Below, piece by piece: positions 32,239-44,213 of a DNA stretch of 64,000 nt (positions within the stretch are counted from its first letter, which is position 1; each line of letters starts with the position of its first letter). Origin of the DNA: Leucocoprinus leucothites (taxonomy: Eukaryota; Basidiomycota; Agaricomycetes; Agaricales; Agaricaceae). The stretch is taken from assembly GCA_013368445.1 (NCBI GenBank), contig JAACJO010000053.1:34001-98000 (forward strand), read 5' to 3'. The position numbers and the translations under genes were made by a program. The notes beneath the pieces were generated by a model that made no database searches, had not been told where the DNA came from, and worked only from the letters and a program-made list of their open reading frames with translations.

Positions 32239-33898
32239 TGCAACACCTCATTCCAAACATCACCCCAGAACTGTTATAGTGATGCCAGCCCAGTCCTAAG
32301 CTGGCGCGATAAGTATCAAGTTGATCTTATCAAAGGGGACTCCTTCTCGGTAAGCGACAAAGTTGTTTACTAAGTCAGAGTTATAATACGACAATTATAA
32401 TAGTAAAGACTTCAGTAATTGAGATCTTAGAGCTTAAGTTCAATTCAACTTTGTATAGATAAAGGCTCGTATTGAGTCTCCACCTAACCAAGTAGAAATG
32501 ATGTTTCTTCTTGGTAGATGTCGACGACTTATATACAATACAAGGCTGTATCTATTATTAACTAGGGCTAAGGGCTTCTAATGAAAGAAGAGAAGCATAC
32601 AGCTTCCTTAAGGCTAATTAAACTGTATAAGACACGATCTGTCAAAGATGCTTTAGAAGTTCTTCTAAAGAAATTCTTCTTTGATCATCTGATCGATCAC
32701 AAGGTAAGTCCAAATATAGTGCAGGTATATTTAACAATCACATGTCATCAAAATACAAACAAAACTAAACAAGTTATAACAAGTCATAATGAGACAAAGT
32801 AAACGAGTCAAAAGAAACAAGAAAATACAAGAACAAATAAAAGGAAAACATAATTGCGATATTACTTAAGTAAAGCTAATATTGACTTCATATTGTAGAG
32901 GAACAAGCTGGAACACCTGATAATGGACTATGATTGCCACAAATGGAATCTGACCTGGTTCTCACCCCCAAAATTCCTGAACTGAGAGTTTACTGTGCAA
33001 TTTGTAGGATCAATGGTCATTTTGTGGACCAATGCAAACAATACACCTGTAACTACTGCCAACACTCAGCCCCTGGAAATCTCAGATGATACTGCCTCCT
33101 CAACAAACACTGAGCCTGCACTACCCAGGAGTTCACACAAGTCCTCCAATGATGAGCTGTTGCAAAGTTCCCACAACTACACCTCTTCCCACTCACTGCA
33201 TTCATCAATGGAGTCTCTGATTGAGAACAACGATGGCTCAAACCTATCCTTACCTGCAAACATCCATCCCAAGTATTTAGACCCAGAGACCTCCTCTTAT
33301 CTTCTTCCCAAACCTCTCCAGCTTAAGAAATCTGTCCAATCCAACTAGTCCAATGTCAACAACAAAGGCAAAATGAAGTCTTCCTCCATGTGGGACACAA
33401 CTCAACAGACACAAGTAGAACACAAGTTCTACCACTGTGTTCTCCAGCTTGCCTGACTCCTGATACCTGACATTCATATTACAAAACACCTCACCATTGA
33501 CCTTGTACCCAATGCCACCTCAGACCCTGACAAATCTCTGATGGAGGCTATGACCATTGGGACACTTATGGAGAAGAGTATGATGACCCCTATGATGATG
33601 TTGCCTAGGCCAACATCACTGGGGAGCCCTACTGAACAGATTTTGAGTAAAGACGTTGATGAGGACATCAAGTCCTACAAAAGGGATAATGTTATAAACA
33701 TTGACTTGATTGACACCCATTGTGACTTGATCATTCTAGATGCTGACATAGCCACCTGGTCTGAAGCAGCCTTACTAGATTGGGAAGAATATATTGGGAA
33801 GTTTGATATCAAGGAAGAGAGATTCAACATCAATTGGGATGAGTACAATTGGGAGAATGTCATCACCAGGATCAGAAGGAATGGTTTCACTGTTTGAT
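32239..33898 (+). pseudogene. B2 ORF3 region with zinc-knuckle remnants, extending into the LTR
   Basis: Starts MQHLIPNITPE as in element B, then a G1 LTR (32272-32900) replaces about 620 bp. The first knuckle is intact (CAICRINGHFVDQC, 32994-33035). The second (33048-33095) lost its histidine (H to N) and gained TGA for the G-R codon. Downstream HPKYLDPETSSYLLP and the acidic TYGEEYDDPYDD stretch match element B. The last frame (KDVDEDIKSYKRDN) crosses the polypurine tract into the LTR and ends at 33897, conserving WEEYIGKFD and WDEYNW. Confidence 0.7.
32272..32900 (-). repeat. G1 LTR inserted in B2 ORF3, one end deleted
   Basis: Plus-strand start tgttatagtgatgccagccc, about 629 bp, lacking the last ~40 bp of a full G1 LTR (compare 57195-57852). 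At the lost end LTR and ORF3 sequence meet at a shared GGAACAA-like motif, pointing to a short-homology deletion that also removed about 620 bp of ORF3. Confidence 0.85.
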
Positions 33899-34385
33899 AG
33901 GAATGGACTAACAGACTGATAAACAGACAATGATAGTTTCATAGACATTACATTTAGATTTGAATATTACGATATCTAACTATGATAGCTGTTATATCAG
34001 CAGATAGATTAGTATTTATCAGTATTGTGATTGTGATATCAGACTTATAGTTGTAGTTTTGTAGTTTGATACTGTTTTGGTTAGTTAGTATTTAAGGACC
34101 TTGTATTAGGAAGATTAAACACAAGTTTAATCTTTCCTTTGTTTTCTGGACTACTTGTGTTTACTTACCCCAACTTGAATTCACTTGTATCATTGTTGTT
34201 GTCTCAAACCTTGCACTACCTTAGACTTACCACAAGTCTTCTTGGCCTTCTCTTACTGGGCTTTTGAGAATACTCAAGCTCATTAATTGAAGTAGGTTAA
34301 AGACCAGTTAGCTGCTGCCTTACATAACCCAATCACATGTTGTGACACATGATGTTACTAGGCACTCTGACTGTAAATCTTAACA
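33690..34385 (+). repeat. B2 3' LTR (696 bp)
   Basis: TGTTATAAACATTGAC to CTGTAAATCTTAACA. The polypurine tract CTACAAAAGGGATAA lies directly before it. The U3 reading frame stays open to 33897. Confidence 0.92.
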
Positions 34386-37075
34386 GTGTCACGGAATATT
34401 ACTGTTATCAGACTTTGAAATGTTGCAGGAGCATTACAATCCCCCTGCTGCATTATATTGCTGATATATGTCCACAATATAGTGGCAAAGGCTGTCTTGT
34501 GCATGTGTTCTAGCTGTACCCATACTTGTTTGTAGGTGTCAGCTAAGTCTATTTTAGACAAAACTTTGCTCTAGCCACCTCTTCTCAGATTACTTCTTGA
34601 TCAGGTAAAGGTGTAACATCCTTTACAGTGTTGTCATTCTGTTGTCTGTCATTGACAACTGTTCTAAGTCAACCATCCTTCTTAGGAATGCACATCAATG
34701 GTGCTGCTTGTGATACCAAACACAGTTCCCTCCAGCCAGCATTGATGTAGTGATTGAGTTTTGCATGGAACTCATCTCGGAGAGAGTGAGAACATCAGGG
34801 CAAGTGATATATATATCACTTGTTGTTGTCTATCAGATGTATTTCATGATTTACTTCACAAAAAGGAGGTAATTTGTCAGATGTACCATGCATCATATCA
34901 GAGTACTCTGAGAATATTTCCTCTTAAATGCAGGAAATGTCCTTCTCAGTTGGACCACTAGATTTATCAGGTGGTTTCTTCTGATGGTTATTATTCCTGG
35001 TTCAAGAAGTATTCAGACCAGTTATCAGAGGGCCAATGATATGCATGCTCTATAAATAGTCTTGAGTACATTGCTCAGGATACTGTTTATGGGTAAATTC
35101 AATAGTCTTGACTTCATCTCTGGGACTGCTTAGGTTGTAACCTGTGGATGATTTATCAACATTTGTAGACATCATCCCAATGTCTGCCATAATTTGATTC
35201 CATTCATCCAGCATTCTGGGATCATAATAATAGTCATACATCACAAACATGATGTGTGGATCTTGTAGTCTCTTATGGGACCTACAGGGAAATGTTGGTG
35301 ATAAAGGTTGAGCATTATGCTCAATCAATCCAGAAGTTGCATTAGCAGTAGATGGTGGTGCCAATATTGTACTCTGGATGATAGGTTGATTAGCGAGGGG
35401 TAATGAATCACCCTTCATTATTTTGTCTCACTTGATGACTTCCTCAATAGTCACCACTGGAGCATTATTCTTCCTGTTGCATTAGGTAGTCATTTAGGTT
35501 GATGTTTATCCACCAGCCTCTGGCATTGCAATCTAGAGTCAGATTGCCCTACAGTGTCATCTGCACTGATATCTCTGCTGCTTATGACAACACATGATTT
35601 TTCAAAGTCAAGTTTGACTTTGTATTTGCACATAAAAGGAGCACCCAATATGACATCATAATGATCAAAGTTCACTATGTCCATGTAAGTGGCATACTCC
35701 ATACCCTCAATGGATATTCCTAATGTGGCTCCATAGTGTATGTTGGATTGACTACCTATAGTTCCCAACTATAAGGTATGGATGTTGACTAATTCACTTA
35801 CTTTGATTTTTGCTATTTCAGCAAAAGTTGGGGTTACCCCTGACATGGTACTGCCTGAATCCCAAAGGGTCCAGGCTTCCATGCCATTAATAGTCATGAG
35901 AGAAGCTAGACATCACTTTTTTCTATCAGACAATTGAGGTCAAACCAATTTTTCTTTGGTTCAATGGAGAAGTGCCATTTTCCTCAAATTGGAATTTGGT
36001 GAGATATTCAATGTATCAGATAATGCATATGCCAGTTTGGCATTTATGATTATAGGATCACAAGTTTTTTCCTTGGGTACAGATTGTCCTGCAAATAATA
36101 CTGTGACTATTTCAATGTCATTATTATTGTTGACCTCTATGTCACTAATGGGTTTGTCCAATCCAGCACTATGGTATATTCTATCAGTAATATCCTCTTC
36201 ATTAGAGGAAATCTCAATCACTTTGTCCTCAGCAATGAGGATCTCAGTATCTGACATCCAATCTGATTCAATGTCCATAATATCATCATGGATTGTACTC
36301 AGGAATTTGTTTGTGTCTGAACTATAGTCTGATTCAATCACTTCTACCTCTATGAGGTTGCTACTATGTTCCAAAGCTGCATCCTCTTCCTGCAGTTCCT
36401 CCTCGGTTATTACTGATAGGTTGGTGTCATCCAATGGGTGGGATGACATCTCATCTGGGGCAACAGTCCATGCAGCCTGAAGATGGGATGTATTATTTTT
36501 TGTGTGTTGAGAACAATCACTCACAAAGTGGGGCCCTCCACACCCATAACATTTGACTGTACTAGGTATTTTCTGTTGTGCACTGGTTCTGACTGGTGCA
36601 CATTGGGAAATACTATTGCTGGGTTGTGATAGCCCAGCCTTAGCTTTGGAGCAAATATTATGTTAGTTCCCAATATGGTTATTGTTTGAGTTATTATTAG
36701 TGACTTGAAGTTCTTTTGCCAGAATTATAGTCTGTCCCTCAACAACCCTTCGGTCCACAAGAACAGTTTTCTTGTGGTCAAGAGCACTGGGGTTCCATCA
36801 TTGAGTTTTCTTATTCAGTGACTCAACATGCCTCCCATCAGCCCATGAGTTTTTATGGTAGAACACAGTGTTCTTCCATCTTAACTCATAGGATATTGTG
36901 AAAGCTAAGAAGTCTTTGAGCTTGTGTGCTTCAGGCAATAATCCTTGCTCGAACAATAATTCATCTTTCATATCCTTGGGCAATCCCCCAAGGAAGATGT
37001 TAATCAAGGTATAGTCTTTGGGATGTACAGTCATGCACTGTGTCTCATCCATTATGGCAGAACTCTTTCTCACCA
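34386..37075 (-). pseudogene. Gypsy D fragment: gag end, protease, RT start
   Basis: Gag piece near 37050-36798 (LGGLPKDMKDELLFEQGLLP), one zinc knuckle CYGCGGPHFVSDC (about 36570-36530), then an acidic linker in a 187-residue frame (36524-35961). Protease has ALWDSGSTMSGVTP-like sequence near 35870 and DHYDVILGAPFMCKYKV near 35660. RT begins near 34740 (IPKKDGWLRTVVNDRQQN), continues KIDLADTYKQVWVQLE and QQGDCNAPATFQ, and stops abruptly at 34386 against the B2 LTR. CpG-poor with several stops. Related to but distinct from gypsy C. Its 5' end is lost at LINE-1. Confidence 0.75.
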
Positions 37076-37185
37076 TTACCACATGGCATCCTGACCAGGA
37101 CCCTGGAACAACACTCCATCCAAAGTGATAAAACTGAGTCATGGCCATTTCAAAGTCACAAAAAGGCGTAAATAGAGAGAGTATA

Positions 37186-38777
37186 ATGTCTAAACTTGCC
37201 CAGACTGGAGCAAAACCCCAAAACACACATAAACCACCAGATCCAATGGGCCAAAACCCAGAATCAAAAACACCAATAAACTCCCCAGGCAAAAGAAGTG
37301 CCCCAAGTACAGCAGCCTCAGCCAAAAGGGGTGGCAGTGGGATGGCACAGAAGCAGACTGAAAAGCAAAGGGAAGCCAACCTACCTGGAGAAGGGGAAGG
37401 AGAAATATTGAAAGAAACATGCCACATGGATGAGAAATCCAAATTCATCAGCCAATAGGACTGGCTCAAGAAACAAAGCCTCCTAAAAGGTGAAGTGACC
37501 AACATGACATTGGGTGACCTCATCAAAGTGCTCCACAAGATCACATCAAACCCTGATCTCAACCTCATGGACACCAAAGAAGCCCTATATGCCACAACTG
37601 TGACATTAGAATATGTACTAGAATGGGAAAGAGAGGCCTGGGAGAAGGAACAGGCAGAAGAAAAAGAAGAAGGAGAAATGGATGAAGCCACAAAATCAAT
37701 AAGTGCCAACTCTCTCTTAGCTGAAATGTGGATGGCACAGGAGACACTAGTGATAGCCACCCAGGCCCTGGACAGCATGGTGAAAGACCTCAGAACAACA
37801 GGCAAGGCCCAGGCCCCCAATGCCACAGACTCAGTAAACACTCCAGCCAGAAAACCCACCTACAATGAAGCCACAAAAAAGAACACCCAAAACAATTTGA
37901 GCACAATGACAAAATGGGCAGATGCAAGGGCAAAGGCCAAATCCCATCAAATGGTAATAGACATGGGCAAGGATCACCAGCTCAACAAACTTAGCAATGT
38001 CACTAAAAGAGATGAGCTCAGAAAGGCTCTCCAGACAGCAGGAGTGCCAGAAAAGGTGAATGTACTCTCAGTTATGAAACTTCACAAAGGCAGGCTCCTT
38101 ATCAAACTCAACACAGACAAGACCAGTGACTGGATGAGAAACCCCATGAACTTGGAGTCCTTCAGAAAACATACAGGCCTAATGATGGATTTCACACTGA
38201 GGACATTCAGCACTATAGCAAAATTCATACCACTAGGACTATTCAACCTGAATGACAAAGGAGACATTGCTGAGATAAAGGACAAAAACTGCTGGGATGA
38301 TAGGATATTTGACAAGGCCCAATGGGCCAAGGTGCCAGAGAAGCAAAACCCAAACCAGGCTCACACCCATTTAATACTCACTTTCAAGGATGGTGATGAA
38401 GCCAATGCACTACTCATGGGGAGAGGCTCAATAAGCATAAAGGAATGAGGATCCAAATTGAAAAGGATTGTTGAATCCCACTAAGGTGCATGAAATGTCA
38501 GATCTACAGACACTTTGCTGGCAATTGCCTAAAGACAGAAGACACCTATGGAAAATGCAGTGAAACAGGACACAACTCCAAAACATGCAAAACTGACAAA
38601 ATCCACTGTGCAAACTGCAAGGAAGATGGACATGAGGCATACAGTGCAAGATGTAGAATGTTCCAGGCCAAACTCAAGGACTTCAATGCCTGCACACCCA
38701 AGAATGCACTCCCATACTATCCTACCAGACAAAGACCTCAAACACAAGTACATGGCCACCAGAACACCCAAATATGA
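37186..38777 (+). pseudogene. LINE-1 ORF1 with CCHC knuckles
   Basis: ORF1 proteins bind the element RNA. A Pro/Lys-rich N-terminus is followed, after a stop at about 37457, by a long frame 37495-38448 (317 aa) with a heptad-like Glu/Lys region and an RNA-binding-like stretch (VLSVMKLHKGRLLIKL). A frame change near 38448 leads to three knuckles: CMKCQIYRHFAGNC, a second whose first cysteine is now Tyr (YGKCSETGHNSKTC), and CANCKEDGHEAYSARC. This arrangement is usual for Tad/I-type ORF1. The Cys to Tyr change is a G-to-A type mutation. Confidence 0.75.
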
Positions 38778-40664
38778 ATCAAGACAACACATATATAAAC
38801 CAGCTAAGAATTTTACAAATTAATATAAATAAATCTGAAGCAGCACATCTTGACCTAATCAATAGAAACCTCAGCAACCACTGGGACATCATATGCTTAC
38901 AGGAGCCACACATCACCTACTATGGCAAGATCAGAACCCCAAACAAATTCTGACAGGTCTACCCAGCAACTAGGAATGATGAAGAGGGAGAATGAGTACA
39001 CCCAGCATTCTAGGTAAACCAGAAGATCAATACCAATAGCTGGGAAGCAATTGATGTACCAAAGACCAATGATATCATGGCTATATGACTCATGGGCCTA
39101 TACAGAAGTATCACAATCTTCAACATATACAGAACAAACTCAACCAATTCCTCACCACAAAAAGAGAGGAATTCTATGGTACTGAAAATAGACATATAGT
39201 ATGGTGTGGTGACTTCAACTGAGACCACCCAATGTGGGACAGAGTTGAAGATGTTGACCTATTCCAAGGTCAGAACCAGGAGTGAGCATCCAGATTCATC
39301 CAGATACTGGCTGAATACGGCATGGGAATGGTACTCCTGAGAGACATCCCAACAATCTGCACCCACAGGACAAAAAGGTACACTAGACCAGACAATGTGT
39401 TTATGATGACTGGACTCCTAGCACATGTGGCAAGATGCAATGTGGAAAGTACATAGAGACCCCCAAACACTGACCACTTCCCAATCATCATGATCATTGA
39501 CATCCTGACTCAGCAAGCCACTCCTGCCCCTAGCTGAAACTTCAGGATGACAGAGTGGAAGAAATTCAGAGAGGCAGTGGAGCAGGAACTGGCAGAAATT
39601 GAAATACCAGATAAGATCCAAATGGTGGAAGTACTCAACCAGAGAGCAGATGACCTAACAAAACTCCTGCAGGAGGCAATCAAGGAGATAGTGCCACTAG
39701 TCAAGACTTGCCTGCACATGAGGAGATGGTGGAACAATGAGCTCAAGGATATGAAGAAAGCACTCAACAAAGCCAATTGCAACACATGGAAGGCAAGAGA
39801 TGAGCCTGACCATCCATCACACAAAACTGGGCAATCACTCAGGGCAAAATATGCAGATGCAATCTTCAAGGCAAAGAAGAAACACTGGGAGGACTACCTG
39901 GAGGAAGCAACAGACTAGGAAATGTGGATGGCAAATAAGTATATTAAAGAACCAGGAGAGGATGGCAGAAACCCTAGAATACCCACCCTCATTACCAAGA
40001 ACACAGACAGATCAACAACAAGGCATGCAAAAAATGATGACAAAGTGAAAATGCTGAGCAACACATTCTTCCCCAAATGACCACTAATCTCCTCAATACC
40101 CCATGCCACCAACTACCCAGAACCCCACCCATCCTACAACACCATAAATGAAGAACAGGTAATATTCCACATCTACACAACAGCAGCCCACAAATCCCCA
40201 GGCCCTGATGGAATCCCCAACATCATTCTACCAGAAATGGTAGACCTAATAGCACCATACCTGATGCAAATCTACAAGGCAACAATAAATCTGGGGCACC
40301 ACCACCCAGGTTGGAAGAGCTTTACAATGGTAGTGTTACACAAAGCAGGAAAGCTGTCATATGAGATCCCCAAGGCATACTGACTGATTGCACTCAACAC
40401 CATGTGAAAAATACTTACAGCAATAATCACCAAAGAAATATCAGCACTCATGGAGAAAAACAGTGACCTCCCAGCCAATCACTATGGAGGACAACCATGC
40501 AGGAAGGAACACAGCAGACACAGTACATCATCTAGTCAGGAGAATCAAGGAGGCATGGAGAAGGGGTAAGTAGCATCAGTACTATACCTGGACATTGAAG
40601 GTGCATTCCCAAATGCAGTGACAGATAGACTAATCCACAACCTTAAACAAAGGCAAGTCCCCAC

Positions 40665-41300
40665 TGTCACAATCCAATCCTGCAGACCAGCTTGGCTGGT
40701 GTTACCTTTGCTTTCTTAACTCAGAATCTGTTATGCATACTGTTTTTCCATCCTATTGCTTCAGCTTGCTTCCACTCCATTTGCTCCACTCTTTTTCTTT
40801 ACCCTTTGGCTTCTGGCACATTGTATTTGGACTTTCTCATGTCATATCATGTTTCATTCCTCTTGTCATTTCTAGTCTTCTTCCGATGTCAGATATTATT
40901 ATCTTCTAGCCTTTCCAAAATGTCGGATGCTAATTATCCTTTTTCTGCTATATCTTTGTTTCTTTCTATCTGACCCTATCCACCACCTCATATATAAGTA
41001 GTCAAACTTGTACTGTATTCCTCAGTCTAATAATCTACTCAGTCATGTGTTACTACCTTGTCTAACCTCTGCTCTCACCTCGCCCTCCCATCTCTATCCA
41101 TTTCTGAAATCCGGGTCAGCATCAGTAGTGGCACAACACATAAGTTGAGGCCAAGACCTGCTTCCATGTTCAACATCCAGATCAGTCATCTCTGCTCCTA
41201 TGTTCAATGACTGGATCAGTCATCTTGGCTCCTCTGTCCTAGAGACCTGGTCTTGAGCATTGGCTCTGTCCCCTGTCCCTTAGTAACCCAGTTCCTGACA
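40665..41300 (+). repeat. Solo LTR, separate family, TSD cccac
   Basis: 636 bp, TGTCACAATCC to AGTTCCTGACA, flanked by cccac at 40660-40664 and 41301-41305. CATATATAAG near 40990 is a TATA candidate. It lies inside LINE-1 RT, whose coding sequence continues on both sides. No other copy in the window. Orientation assumed from the TATA position. Confidence 0.9.
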
Positions 41301-42463
41301 CCCACCACATATGTAAACTTCATACTATCACTGCTGCAGGACAGGGAGACACAACTCAAGATTGACAACTACTTATCTAAACCCATCCTGATTGACAATG
41401 GCATCAGTCAAGGTGACCCACTGTCCATGCTCACACACCTGGTATACAACACAGACCTACTGGAGATTGCAGACAAAGACAAGAAAGAGGATGCACTAGG
41501 CTACATGGACAACACATGTCTAATAGCAATAGGCTTGGATTTTCAAACTACCATGGGTATGCTCAAAGACATGATGGAACAGGGGGGTGTGGTGGCTTTG
41601 AATGGAGTGCAGCACACAACTCTAAATTCGCTCTAGATAAACTGGCAGTTACCCACTTCACAAGAATGGTGGAGGAAAGTGCATGATCAGTAAAGACCAG
41701 AACCAAGGTAGCAAAAACCCCCCTATTCCTGAGGGGGCACCAAGTAGAGGAAGTCCAAGTATATAAGTACCTTGGAGTCTACATTGACAGCAAGCTCAGG
41801 TGGTGCAAGCAGTTAGAGAAGACAGTTACAAAAGCAGTGAAGTGGATGATGCTTTTCAAGAGACTTGCCAAGCTGGTGATGGGAATTAGTCAAGACCTGA
41901 TGAGACAACTCTATCTCAGAGTAGCGATACCAAAGATGACCTATGCAATTGATGTATGGTATGAGCCACCACAGTGGAAAGAAGGAGGAAAGAGGAAAGT
42001 GGGATCAGTCAAAGCAACAAAGGAGCTGGAAAAGATACAACATATAGCAGCAATGGCAATCACAGGGACATTGAGTACCTCCCCCACAGACCTGATAGAT
42101 GCCCATGCAGGACTGACCCCCCATTCATCTCTGGCTCAAGAGGATATGCTACAGAAACATGCTATGGATCTGCACCCTCCCTGTGAGCAACCCAATCTTA
42201 CAACTAGCAAAAATGGTCTACACCCAAGATGACAAGAAGCACCTCACAAACATCCACCTCCTACTCAGAAGATTCCAACTAGATCCAAGAACAATTAAAA
42301 ACATCTGGCCACTATACCACACCTCAGCAAACAGACTGGCAGTGTCAACAAAAATACCCAAAACCAGGGTAAAATCCATAAGCAATGAACAAGAAGACAA
42401 GGCAAAATACAAAGTATACTCAGATGGGTTGGGCCAAGATAGACAGGTAGGGGCTGCTGCAGT

Positions 42464-43090
42464 TGTTATAGTGATGCTGGCCCAGTCCTAAGCTAGTGTG
42501 ATAAGTATCAGCTTGATCTTATCAAAGGGAACTCCTTCTCAGTAAGCAACAAAGTCGTTTACTAAGTCAGAGTTATAATATGGTGATTATAATAGTAAGA
42601 CTTTGGTAATTGAGATCTTAATGACTTAAGTTTCAATTCAACTTTGTATAGATAAAGGCTCATATTGAGTCTCCACCTAACCAAGTAGAAACGATGTTTC
42701 TCCTTGGTAGATATTAACAACTTATATACAATACAAGTCTGTATCTATTATTAACTAGGGCTAAGGGCTTCTAATGAAAGAAGAGAAGCGTACAGCTTCC
42801 TTAATGCTAATTAAACTATATAAGACGCAATCTGTCAAAGAAGCTTTAGAAGTTCTTCTTTGATTATCTGACCAGATCACAAGATAGTCCAAATATAGTA
42901 CAGCTATATTTAATAATCATATGTCATCAAAAGGTAAACAAAACTAAACAAGTTATAATGAGTCAAAACAAACTAAGAAATATAAAAACAAATAAAGAGA
43001 AAACATAATTGTGATATTACTTAAGTAAAGCTAATATTGACTTCATATTATATAGGAAACAAATGCTAGATATAATCAATATACATAACA
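42464..43090 (-). repeat. Solo G1 LTR, TSD gcagt
   Basis: 627 bp, plus strand tgttatagtgatgctgg to atacataaca, flanked by gcagt at 42459-42463 and 43091-43095. It splits the LINE-1 RNase H coding region. The string aagtagaaacgat (42683-42695) is the primer-matching segment. Confidence 0.93.
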
Positions 43091-43408
43091 GCAGTCCTCT
43101 ACAAGGAAGGTGAAACCACCCCAAAAAAGACCCTATACTACCACCTAGACAGTCTAGCAGAGCACATGACATATGAGGCAGAGGCAGTTGGAGCCATCCT
43201 GGCAACCAAACTGATAGGAGAGGTGACAAGAGTAGGCAGAATTGGGGAGGAACTGACCAAAGTGATACACTATATCAACAACCAATCAGTAATCAAGGCA
43301 TTACAAGTGAGAAAAGGAAGATCTGGGCAGCACCTAATTGAGTCATACCACTGCGATGTTGACAGACTAACCAGAAACAGCATAGCTGATATCCACATCA
43401 ACTGGATC

Positions 43409-44213
43409 TGTTATGTATATTGATTATATCTAGCATTTGTTTTCTATACAATATAAAGTCAATATTAGCTTTACTTAAGTAATATCACAATTGTGTTTTC
43501 ACTTTATTTGTTCTTGTATTTTCCTAGTTTATTTTGACTTGTTTACTTTGTCTTGTTATGACTTGTTTGGTTTTATTTATGTTTTGATAATATGTGATTG
43601 TTAAATATAACTGTGCTATATTTGGACTTACCTTGTGATCTAGTCAGATAATCAAAGAAGAACTTCTTTAGAAAAACTTCTAAAGCTTCTTTAACAGATT
43701 GCATCTTATATAGTTTAATTAGCATTAAGGAAGCTGTGCATTTCTCTTCTTTCATTAGAAGTCCTTAGCCCTAGTTAATTATAGATACAGACCTGTACTA
43801 TATATAAGTCGTTGACATCTACTAAGAAGAAACATCGTTTCTACTTGGTTAGGTGGAGCCTCAATATGAGCCTTTATCTATACAAAGTCAAATTGAACTT
43901 AAGCCCTAAGATCTCAATTACTAAAAGTCTTTACTCTTATAATTGCTGTATTATAACTCTGACTTTTTAAACAACTTTGTCACTTACCAAGAAGGAGTCC
44001 CCTTTGATAAGATCAATCCAATACTTATCACACCAGCTTAGGACTGGGCCAGTATCACTATAACATTAAGTAGAAACCATCCTTCTCTGTTCACACAGAG
44101 CTGTTACTTTGCCCAGTAACCCAATAATGTTTCAAACACTGTCAATTTGAGTTATCATAGCTATTGCACAAGCTGTCCCAAAACTATTGTGCATAACAAC
44201 AAAGAGAGAGGGC
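43409..44213 (+). mobile_element. G1 5' LTR plus leader remnant
   Basis: LTR 43409-44065 (TGTTATGTATATTG to ATCACTATAACA), then about 148 bp of G1 leader (44066-44213) matching G1-a. TATATATAA at 43799-43807 lies about 35 nt before ATCGTTTCTACTT (43834-43846), which pairs with the leader start (44068-44080; one mismatch in this copy). The rest of the element is missing; LINE-2 sequence follows directly. The left flank ggatc is not repeated on the right. Confidence 0.85.

Larger units (their letters stand above)
29178..34385 (+). mobile_element. Decayed B-family gypsy element B2, 5' truncated
   Basis: Holds 39 bp of RT, a nested solo LTR (29217-29904), the rest of pol (29905-32221), ORF3 interrupted by a G1 LTR, and its own 3' LTR (33690-34385). 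It is CpG-poor with many stops, so much older than element B. Its right end abuts the gypsy D reverse transcriptase at the codons for IFRD. Confidence 0.88.
37141..43408 (+). mobile_element. LINE-1: Tad1-like non-LTR retrotransposon, decayed
   Basis: Holds ORF1, an apurinic endonuclease, RT and RNase H, interrupted by solo LTRs at 40665-41300 and 42464-43090 and cut off by a G1 LTR at 43409. No 3' end or poly-A is preserved. CpG-poor. Confidence 0.85.
38778..43408 (+). pseudogene. LINE-1 ORF2: endonuclease, reverse transcriptase, RNase H
   Basis: The endonuclease begins near 38805 (LRILQININKSEAAHLDLIN; IICLQEPHITYYG; WCGDFN then TGA in place of Arg, about 39205). After a linker (39547-39918), RT runs from about 40160: HKSPGPDGIPNIILPEM, LYLDIEGAFPNAVTDRLIHNL (about 40590), NGISQGDPLSM (about 41400) and GYMDNTCLIAI (about 41505), where the catalytic Y-x-D-D has become Y-M-D-N. 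RNase H is split by a solo LTR: KVYSDGLGQDRQVGAAAV before it, YEAEAVGAILATKLIGE after it. Ends in HINWI at 43408. Dead by many stops. Confidence 0.85.

Noticed and set aside
32581..32802. A 60-74 codon frame (MKEEK.TASL.LIKLYK) in three G1 LTRs
   Set aside because: It is antisense to the element, its ends vary, and differences between copies are C/T changes with no sign of synonymous preference. Probably chance conservation of LTR sequence.
36798..37859. A 353-residue minus-strand frame
   Set aside because: Its first ~240 residues are antisense to LINE-1 ORF1; only the end (about 37070-36798) is gypsy D gag.
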